This document shows positions 1-5,801 of a stretch of DNA of 5,801 bases, piece after piece. Positions within the stretch are counted from its first letter, which is position 1; the number at the start of each line of letters is the position of its first letter. A program made the position numbers and the translations under genes. The stretch is from Pseudomonadota bacterium (GTDB lineage Bacteria; Pseudomonadota; Gammaproteobacteria; Burkholderiales; Rhodocyclaceae). The stretch spans positions 1 to 5,801 of the forward strand of contig JAUPVD010000492.1 of NCBI GenBank assembly GCA_030917225.1, read 5' to 3'. The notes beneath the pieces were generated by a model. It searched no databases. It worked only from the letters and a program-made list of their open reading frames with translations, and had not been told where the DNA came from.

Positions 1-16
1 GACGCTCTTCCGATCT
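1..16 (+). other. Illumina TruSeq adapter remnant at contig edge
   Basis: The first 16 bases, GACGCTCTTCCGATCT, are identical to the 3' end of the standard Illumina TruSeq read-1 (universal) adapter. Directly after them the sequence becomes conserved ClpA coding sequence (Asp-Pro-Leu-Ile-Gly-Arg from base 17). This is untrimmed library sequence carried into the assembly, not genomic DNA. The five codons read from base 2 in the clpA frame (T-L-F-R-S) are artificial and should not be treated as protein. Confidence 0.95.
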
Positions 17-1723
17 GACCCGTTGATCGGGCGCGACAAGGAACTGGAGCGCGTCATCCAGACTTTGTGCCGCCGGCGCAAGAATAATCCGCTGCTGGTC
101 GGTGAGGCCGGCGTCGGCAAGACGGCGATTGCCGAAGGTCTGGCCCGCAAGATCGTCGAGGGAGACATTCCGGAAATTCTTTCCCAGGCAAATGTGTACG
201 CCTTGGACATGGGCGCCCTGCTCGCCGGCACCAAGTACCGTGGAGACTTCGAGCAACGCCTGAAAGGGGTACTCAAACAGCTCACGGAAAATCCGAACGC
301 GGTTCTCTTCATCGACGAGATCCATACACTGATTGGCGCAGGCGCGGCCTCGGGCGGCACGCTGGACGCGTCGAATCTGCTCAAACCGGCGCTATCGTCG
401 GGGCAGTTGAAATGCATTGGCGCGACGACCTATACCGAATACCGCGGCATCTTCGAGAAAGACCATGCGCTTTCCCGCCGCTTCCAGAAAGTCGACGTCG
501 TCGAGCCGACGGTGGCGGAGACGGTGGAAATCCTCAAGGGCCTCAAGCCACGCTTCGAGGCGCACCATGGCATCAAGTATTCGGCATCGGCACTGACCTC
601 GGCCGTCGAACTCTCGGTTCGTTTCATCAATGATCGCCATCTGCCGGACAAGGCCATCGATGTGATCGACGAGGCCGGTGCAGCACAGCGCATCCTGCCG
701 AAATCGAAGCAGAAGAAAACCATCGGCAAGCAGGACATCGAGGAAATCGTCGCCAAGATCGCACGCATTCCCTCGACCCATGTCACCACCGACGACCGCG
801 GCAGCCTGAAGAATCTCGACCGTGACCTGAAGAACGTCGTCTTCGGCCAGGAAGCCGCCATCGACGCACTGGCCAAAGCCATCAAGATGGCCCGTTCCGG
901 CCTGGGCAACCCCGGCAAGCCAATCGGCGCCTTCCTCTTCTCCGGCCCTACCGGTGTTGGCAAGACCGAGGTGGCAAAGCAACTGGCCTACTGCATGGGC
1001 ATCGAGCTACTGCGCTTCGATATGTCCGAGTACATGGAGCGCCATGCCGTCTCGCGCCTGATCGGTGCACCACCGGGCTATGTGGGATTCGACCAGGGCG
1101 GCCAGCTGACCGAGGCGGTCACCAAGAAACCCTATTGCATCCTGCTGCTCGACGAAATCGAGAAGGCACACCCGGACGTCTACAACATCCTGCTGCAAGT
1201 CATGGACCACGGCACGCTGACTGACAACAACGGGCGCAAGGCAGACTTCCGCAACGTGGTGATCATCATGACCACCAACGCCGGGCAGGAAGCCATCCAG
1301 AAGAACACCATGGGCTTTACCTCCGACAAGAAGACCGGCGACGAGATGATCGAGATCAAGCGCCTGTTCACGCCGGAGTTCCGCAACCGACTGGATGCCA
1401 TCGTCTCCTTCCGCGCGCTCGATCACGACGTCATCCTGCGCGTGGTCGACAAGTTCCTCATGGAACTGGAGCTTCAGTTGCACGAGAAGAAGGTCGATGC
1501 CGTATTTACCGATGCGCTCAAGGAGCATCTGGCCAAGGAAGGGTTCGACCCGCTGATGGGCGCGCGGCCGATGGCACGCCTGATTCAGGACACGATCCGC
1601 TCGGCGCTCGCTGACGAACTGTTGTTCGGACGTCTGTCCAGCGGCGGCAAGGTCACGGTCGATATCGACAAGGAGAACAAGGTCAAGTTGAGCTTCGAGG
1701 AAGAGCCCGCCGAAGTCGTCTGA
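17..1723 (+). CDS. clpA: ATP-dependent Clp protease ATP-binding subunit ClpA (5'-truncated)
   Basis: ClpA is the AAA+ unfoldase that recognises substrates, including N-degron proteins delivered by ClpS, and threads them into the ClpP peptidase in the cytoplasm. The 568 residues present, counted from Asp at base 17, carry both AAA+ modules. D1 has Walker A GEAGVGKT (29-36), pore loop KYRG (73-76) and Walker B FIDE (98-101). D2 has Walker A GPTGVGKT (310-317), pore loop GYVG (354-357) and Walker B LLLDE (376-380). A Met-Gly-Phe triplet at 432-434 sits where E. coli ClpA has the IGL loop that docks on ClpP, so partnership with ClpP is expected. The Walker lysines align with E. coli K220 and K501, which means about 185 residues (the N domain and linker) are missing. 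The loss is caused by the adapter-marked contig end, not by a biological truncation. The TTG at base 23 is internal and not a start. A terminator follows the stop codon. clpS, the usual upstream neighbour, would lie outside the window. Confidence 0.97.
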   Translation, partial: DPLIGRDKELERVIQTLCRRRKNNPLLVGEAGVGKTAIAEGLARKIVEGDIPEILSQANVYALDMGALLAGTKYRGDFEQRLKGVLKQLTENPNAVLFIDEIHTLIGAGAASGGTLDASNLLKPALSSGQLKCIGATTYTEYRGIFEKDHALSRRFQKVDVVEPTVAETVEILKGLKPRFEAHHGIKYSASALTSAVELSVRFINDRHLPDKAIDVIDEAGAAQRILPKSKQKKTIGKQDIEEIVAKIARIPSTHVTTDDRGSLKNLDRDLKNVVFGQEAAIDALAKAIKMARSGLGNPGKPIGAFLFSGPTGVGKTEVAKQLAYCMGIELLRFDMSEYMERHAVSRLIGAPPGYVGFDQGGQLTEAVTKKPYCILLLDEIEKAHPDVYNILLQVMDHGTLTDNNGRKADFRNVVIIMTTNAGQEAIQKNTMGFTSDKKTGDEMIEIKRLFTPEFRNRLDAIVSFRALDHDVILRVVDKFLMELELQLHEKKVDAVFTDALKEHLAKEGFDPLMGARPMARLIQDTIRSALADELLFGRLSSGGKVTVDIDKENKVKLSFEEEPAEVV

Positions 1724-1740
1724 CCCCCATACCATCCATC

Positions 1741-1770
1741 GGCCATGCCGCTGCGCATGGCCATTTTTTT
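1741..1770 (+). terminator. Intrinsic terminator after clpA
   Basis: A perfect 8-bp stem, GGCCATGC (1741-1748) with GCATGGCC (1755-1762), closes a 6-base loop. It is followed by one A and seven T residues (1764-1770). It begins 17 bases after the clpA stop codon, a classic Rho-independent arrangement. The run of T lies only on the + strand side, so it acts on clpA transcripts. The hairpin separates clpA from the RraA-family gene, which starts 37 bases further on. Confidence 0.88.
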
Positions 1771-1792
1771 GTCATCGATTTTTCAACACTTC

Positions 1793-1798
1793 AGGGAG
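1793..1798 (+). promoter_or_regulatory. Ribosome binding site of the RraA-family gene
   Basis: AGGGAG lies 9 bases before the ATG at 1808. It decides the start. The upstream in-frame ATG at 1745 lies inside the terminator hairpin and has no Shine-Dalgarno sequence, and the extra 21 residues it would add do not resemble the family. Confidence 0.7.
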
Positions 1799-1807
1799 CC
1801 CAACAAC

Positions 1808-2299
1808 ATGACCTTCAAGACCCCCGACCTGTGCGACCAGTTTGAAGCCGAGATCGGCAAAAGCCTGCGCGTCGTCACCCCGATGTTCAAGACCTATGGT
1901 GGGCGCACGACCTTCAGCGGCCAGATCGCGACGCTGAAGCTCTTCGAAGATAACTCCCTGGTACGCACAGCCTTTGCCGAAGAGGGCAAGGGGAAGGTGC
2001 TGGTCATCGATGGCGGGGGCTCGCTGCGCTGCGCGCTGGTCGGCGACCAGTTGGCCATTCTGGCAGCCAAGAATGGCTGGGAAGGCGTCGTCGTCTATGG
2101 CTGCATCCGCGACTCGGGCGATATCAACGGCATCGACATCGGCGTGCGCGCCCTGGACACACACCCGCAAAAATCGATCAAGAAAAACGTTGGCGACCGT
2201 GATATCGCGGTGAGCTTCGGCGGGGTTACCTTCAATCCCGGCGAATGGATTTACGTCGACGAAGATGGCGTTCTGGTGTCGTCCAAGGCGCTGATCTGA
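1808..2299 (+). CDS. rraA: RraA-family protein, likely HMG/CHA aldolase or oxaloacetate decarboxylase
   Basis: The 163-residue protein matches E. coli RraA (161 residues) over its whole length. Shared blocks include the N-terminal DLCD segment, FGG/YGGR and FSGQI around 30-40, VLVIDGGGS (64-72), GWEGVVVYG (90-98) and the C-terminal FGGVTFNPGEW. E. coli RraA binds RNase E and inhibits mRNA decay. The wider family contains class II 4-hydroxy-4-methyl-2-oxoglutarate / 4-carboxy-4-hydroxy-2-oxoadipate aldolases, which also decarboxylate oxaloacetate. Those enzymes need a D-X20-R-D motif for the divalent metal and catalysis. This protein has it exactly: Asp80, 20 residues, Arg101-Asp102. From recall, E. 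coli RraA has Ala and Gln at the two Asp positions. Enzyme activity is therefore more likely here than a pure RNase E regulator role, but the substrate is not shown and no aromatic-degradation genes are adjacent. The start at 1808 is set by the ribosome binding site and homology. Family confidence is high, exact function moderate. Confidence 0.93.
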   Translation: MTFKTPDLCDQFEAEIGKSLRVVTPMFKTYGGRTTFSGQIATLKLFEDNSLVRTAFAEEGKGKVLVIDGGGSLRCALVGDQLAILAAKNGWEGVVVYGCIRDSGDINGIDIGVRALDTHPQKSIKKNVGDRDIAVSFGGVTFNPGEWIYVDEDGVLVSSKALI

Positions 2300-2304
2300 A
2301 CAAA

Positions 2305-2330
2305 AAAACCCGGCAGCAACGCCGGGTTTT
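2305..2330. terminator. Bidirectional terminator between the RraA-family gene and the chemoreceptor gene
   Basis: A 10-bp perfect stem (2305-2314 with 2321-2330; AAAACCCGGC and GCCGGGTTTT) closes the loop AGCAAC. On the + strand it ends in TTTTCTTT; on the - strand the seven A residues at 2302-2308 give a run of seven T. It lies 6 bases after the RraA-family stop codon and 20 bases after the chemoreceptor stop codon, so it can end both convergent transcripts. Confidence 0.92.
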
Positions 2331-2349
2331 CTTTGACTGTTGGCAATCA

Positions 2350-4146
2350 TTACGTTTCCAGCAATACCTTGCTGTCGATGCCAATGCGGATGTTCCCCCA
2401 GACCCGGCCCTCGACAACGATAGGCATGTTCATCTCGGAGAGGATCTCGCCGGTGTCGCGCGCATAGGTCTGCAGCAGCATCGGCTCGGTGTTTTTTGCG
2501 GCCCGCTGACCGGTGGGGTCGGTCCAGATCCGCCGCGTCCGGTTACCGACGAAATCGGCCTGGTAATCCCCTGTCAGCGGTTTCGAGAATTTCAGATTGT
2601 GCAATGCTGAGTAGCCGCGGGAATCAATGATGATGCAGTAGATTCCACCTTTCATCTTCGCCACCTCGGCTTCGAGGACAGGCTGGATGTCACGCTCGAA
2701 ATCGCCGACGTAACTGACGTTGAATTTCTGCGGATCGGTACCGGGGATCGGGGCATAGTTCTGATCCCAGATGTTGACGCCCCGACGCCTCATTTCTTCC
2801 ATCCTGGCCTGAATCGTATCCCGGAAGACATGGCCTTCATCGACGTTATGGTCGAAGGCACCACGGCCGATCTTGAAGCGTGACACCAGTTCCTGCACGC
2901 TTTCGGTTGCCTGCGACAGATCCACGGTCGACTGCTGCGACCCGGTCATGTTGCTGGCCACCTCGTTCGACAAGGCATGAATCTCGGTCACGTTGTCATG
3001 CACCTGGGCATTGGTCGCCGTCAGTTGCTCCATTGCAGCGGCGATCTGGCCCAGTTGCTCGCTGGTCCGTTCGAAATCGTCGACCATCTGCCGGAACTGG
3101 CCGGAAGAACGCTCGACGACGCTACGGGTAGTCTTGATGTCGGCATTGATCACTTCGTTTTCGCTCTGTGTTTCGCGAACCAGGCTGATCATGCCGGTGA
3201 TGTTGTCGGTAATTTCAGTCGTCGCCACATTGACCCGCTCGGCCAGCTTGCGCACCTCATCGGCAACTACGGCAAAACCACGCCCGGCTTCGCCGGCACG
3301 AGCCGCTTCGATCGCGGCGTTAAGCGCCAGCAGGTTGGTCTGATCGGCGATTTCCTTGATCAGCGCTGCAACCTGGCGAATGCTGTCTGAACGCTTGCTC
3401 AGGCTGCCGACGGTATCGTTGAATCGGGCGAGTTTTTCACTGACCGACTGCACCTTGGTGACAATCTCCAGCATTTCGTCGAGCGAACCGCGCGCGGTTT
3501 CGAGGTTGCTGTCCGTCGAGTGCGAGATCATGTCGGTGGCGCCGGAAACCTCCTGGATCGCCTGCGTTGCCTCGTTACTGGCAGTGAACACCGATTCGGT
3601 GATCTCGCCCTGCTTGCTCGCCTTGGCGGAGGTCTCACCGACGTTCTTGCGCACCACCACTGCTTCCCGGGCGATCGAGACACTGGCCTTGCGTACCTCG
3701 TGAATGATCTGGCGCATCTTGTCGGCAAAACGGTTGTAGCTGTTTGCCAACTCACGCAGTTCGTCGTGCGAATAGACCGGCAGGTCGTGGGAAAAATCAC
3801 CTTCGCCCCGGCCGATTTCGTCGAATATCTTCGTAATTGCCTTCACCGGGCGCACGATGAGGAAGCGGATATAGAGAATCTGGCCGATGTTCCATGCCAG
3901 CGCAAAGACAGTCAGGGCAACCATCAGCATCAGGCCATGGTCGAAAGCGGCGTCAATCCTGGCCAGCACATCCGCATTGGTGCCCACCTGCGCCATCAAC
4001 TCGCGGATGGCACCCTTCTGATGGACGTAGATGCCAAGATAAGCGACATCGATGAAAAACAGCATGAGGAAGCTCGAAAGCTTGCGCGTCAGACTGCCCC
4101 AACAGGTTCGCTCGAACCAGTCGTAGAACTCCCAGAATGCCTTCAT
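2350..4146 (-). CDS. Methyl-accepting chemotaxis protein with C-terminal Cache-like sensor domain
   Basis: This 598-residue inner-membrane chemoreceptor should signal through CheW and CheA to the flagellar motor. It has two hydrophobic segments (about 23-42 and 71-97) around a periplasmic loop of only about 28 residues. A HAMP domain follows (about 97-150), with a Pro in VRPVKAI and the DEL(R)EL region. The coiled-coil signalling domain spans about 190-425; its hairpin tip at 265-305 contains [20 protein letters not shown] and [18 protein letters not shown]. Residues about 445-598 form a separate domain with [10 protein letters not shown] (463-472), [15 protein letters not shown] (503-517), [12 protein letters not shown] (535-546), [12 protein letters not shown] (558-569) and a WGNIRIG end. 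These motifs match, from recall, a Cache/PAS-like domain found at the C-terminus of many proteobacterial receptors. With so short a loop, sensing is probably cytoplasmic through this domain. No NWETF-type CheR/CheB tether is present. The start was chosen from a GGAGGAA Shine-Dalgarno; the open frame reaches 4329 but that extension looks non-coding. The ligand is unknown. Confidence 0.95.
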   Translation of the reverse strand: MKAFWEFYDWFERTCWGSLTRKLSSFLMLFFIDVAYLGIYVHQKGAIRELMAQVGTNADVLARIDAAFDHGLMLMVALTVFALAWNIGQILYIRFLIVRPVKAITKIFDEIGRGEGDFSHDLPVYSHDELRELANSYNRFADKMRQIIHEVRKASVSIAREAVVVRKNVGETSAKASKQGEITESVFTASNEATQAIQEVSGATDMISHSTDSNLETARGSLDEMLEIVTKVQSVSEKLARFNDTVGSLSKRSDSIRQVAALIKEIADQTNLLALNAAIEAARAGEAGRGFAVVADEVRKLAERVNVATTEITDNITGMISLVRETQSENEVINADIKTTRSVVERSSGQFRQMVDDFERTSEQLGQIAAAMEQLTATNAQVHDNVTEIHALSNEVASNMTGSQQSTVDLSQATESVQELVSRFKIGRGAFDHNVDEGHVFRDTIQARMEEMRRRGVNIWDQNYAPIPGTDPQKFNVSYVGDFERDIQPVLEAEVAKMKGGIYCIIIDSRGYSALHNLKFSKPLTGDYQADFVGNRTRRIWTDPTGQRAAKNTEPMLLQTYARDTGEILSEMNMPIVVEGRVWGNIRIGIDSKVLLET

Positions 4147-4148
4147 CG

Positions 4149-4155
4149 TTCCTCC
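4149..4155 (-). promoter_or_regulatory. Ribosome binding site of the chemoreceptor gene
   Basis: On the - strand, GGAGGAA precedes the ATG at 4146, with 4 bases between GGAGG and the start codon. It is the only good Shine-Dalgarno among the candidate in-frame starts. The ATG at 4200 (Met-Val-Leu-Leu) has only CAGCAGC before it, and the one at 4329 has no recognisable site. It therefore fixes the short, 598-residue form. Confidence 0.8.
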
Positions 4156-4165
4156 GCCATCACGG

Positions 4166-4173
4166 TTATTGGC
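4166..4173 (-). promoter_or_regulatory. Possible sigma-28 (FliA)-like -10 element for the chemoreceptor
   Basis: On the - strand the sequence GCCAATAA differs by one base from the enterobacterial FliA -10 consensus GCCGATAA, and a TAGA/TAGAAAAA element lies upstream. The spacing is about 2 bases shorter than the usual FliA spacing, and the 5' leader would be very short. Chemoreceptor genes are often FliA-controlled, which favours the call, but the match could be chance. An alternative sigma-70-like -10 is TACAAT on the - strand at 4210-4215, with only a weak -35 (TTTCCC, 4233-4238). Confidence 0.3.
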
Positions 4174-4382
4174 CGAATCTCGTTTTTCTAGCAAAACCAT
4201 GCTGCTGCGATTGTAACAACGACCCTCACCAGGGGAAATTGAGATTGTGCAATCTTCAAATCCAAAGGGACATGCATCGGGCGCCGGAAAACAATTTTGC
4301 GATTGCGCGAGACGGGAATCGTTCCGCAATGCGAAACGACAAAATCAAGTCACTGTTAAGCAAGGAATAAATAAACATCTTA

Positions 4383-4398
4383 TGTCTTATATAAGACA
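4383..4398. promoter_or_regulatory. 16-bp perfect palindrome, candidate operator of aceA
   Basis: TGTCTTATATAAGACA is a perfect two-fold palindrome of 8-base arms. A third half-site, TCTTAT at 4378-4383, repeats in direct orientation 7 bases before the TCTTAT inside the palindrome (4385-4390). The centre lies about 44 bases before the predicted aceA transcription start, next to the -35 element. That position suits a dimeric regulator acting as an activator beside RNA polymerase or as a repressor. I cannot name the regulator with confidence; the site does not look like the E. coli IclR or FadR consensus. Confidence 0.7.
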
Positions 4399-4399
4399 C

Positions 4400-4428
4400 T
4401 TGTTTTGACTGCCGATCCTCTCTATACT
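4400..4428 (+). promoter_or_regulatory. Predicted sigma-70 promoter of aceA
   Basis: A -10 element TATACT (4423-4428, 5 of 6 consensus) sits 17 bases after a poor -35, TTGTTT (4400-4405, 3 of 6). The weak -35 next to a palindrome is typical of promoters that need an activator. The better -35-like word TTGACT at 4405-4410 is only 12 bases from the -10 and is unlikely to pair with it. The start would be near 4435, giving a leader of about 73 nucleotides in which I see no clear hairpin. Confidence 0.6.
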
Positions 4429-4495
4429 TTCTCCATCGACGGAAGGTAGAGCGCAAGTCATCAAGAGCACCGGATGTCGCAATTTTCACCCTAAT

Positions 4496-4502
4496 TGAGG
4501 AA
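4496..4502 (+). promoter_or_regulatory. Ribosome binding site of aceA
   Basis: TGAGGAA, with GAGG ending 7 bases before the ATG at 4508, supports that codon. An in-frame ATG at 4502 would add Met-Thr but lies only one base after GAGG, too close for normal initiation. Homology to E. coli AceA, whose N-terminus is Met-Lys-Thr-Arg-Thr-Gln-Gln, also fits 4508. Confidence 0.75.
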
Positions 4503-4507
4503 TGACC

Positions 4508-5801
<1,294 letters not shown>

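Larger units (their letters stand above)
4147..4507. promoter_or_regulatory. Divergent regulatory region between chemoreceptor and aceA
   Basis: This 361-bp stretch has no convincing gene. Its left part (4147-4260) must carry the chemoreceptor promoter on the - strand. Its right part (about 4340-4440) is clearly A+T-rich compared with the flanking genes and carries the aceA promoter and a palindromic operator candidate. The middle holds a short inverted repeat, AGATTG-TG-CAATCT (4242-4255), and several GATTG/CAATC-like words whose meaning is unknown. Open frames crossing it on either strand lack ribosome binding sites and family resemblance. Confidence 0.75.

Noticed and set aside
392..982. 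Overlapping - strand frames within clpA (also 430-963 and 1007-1735)
   Set aside because: They are shadows of the well-conserved clpA reading frame and show no domain of their own.
1745..1807. 21-residue N-terminal extension of the RraA-family protein
   Set aside because: The ATG at 1745 is inside the terminator hairpin, has no ribosome binding site and adds residues absent from the family.
2592..4253. 12-base repeat AGATTGTGCAAT, once in the receptor gene (near 2594) and once upstream of it (4242-4253)
   Set aside because: A repeated 12-mer is about what chance gives in a window of this length, and the copy in the coding region has no second arm. Only the inverted repeat at 4242-4255 was kept, as a weak observation.
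4147..4329. 61-residue N-terminal extension of the chemoreceptor
   Set aside because: There is no Shine-Dalgarno at 4329 or 4200, while a strong one precedes 4146. The extension is Cys- and Pro-rich and unlike a receptor N-terminus, and the first membrane segment follows normally from the 4146 start.
4137..4370. 77-codon + strand open frame across the divergent region
   Set aside because: It starts inside the receptor's 5' end on the opposite strand, has no ribosome binding site or recognisable motif, and overlaps the promoter region.

Overview
The window looks like a contig from a betaproteobacterium, most plausibly the Rhodocyclales (Dechloromonas, Azonexus or Accumulibacter-like). I infer this from the GC-rich codon use, the proteobacterial forms of ClpA, RraA and AceA, and a chemoreceptor with a C-terminal sensory domain of a type I recall as common in freshwater beta- and alphaproteobacteria. 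The genus is an inference and cannot be fixed without a database search.

Layout from left to right. Bases 1-16 are not genomic: they match the 3' end of the Illumina TruSeq read-1 adapter. From base 17 the sequence enters clpA (+ strand), already inside the gene, so about the first 185 residues are lost at the contig edge. A strong intrinsic terminator follows clpA. Next is a RraA-family gene (+) that keeps the full aldolase metal and catalytic motif. It converges on a methyl-accepting chemotaxis protein gene (- strand), and a bidirectional terminator lies between the two. A 361-bp divergent regulatory region separates the chemoreceptor from aceA (isocitrate lyase, +). It holds a perfect 16-bp palindrome just upstream of a credible sigma-70 promoter for aceA. 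aceA runs to the end of the window and is probably missing only its last residue and stop codon.

Functionally the window is a run of housekeeping and central-metabolism genes: ATP-dependent protein unfolding with ClpP, a small aldolase/decarboxylase-like protein producing or consuming C3/C4 keto acids, a chemoreceptor, and the first enzyme of the glyoxylate shunt. A regulatory link between the chemoreceptor and aceA through their shared upstream region is possible but not shown. I see no phage, insertion sequence, CRISPR array, tRNA, rRNA or defence system, and no convincing undescribed multi-gene system. The points most worth following up are the adapter sequence, the intact D-X20-R-D motif in the RraA-like protein, the sensor placed after the signalling domain in the chemoreceptor, and the aceA palindrome.
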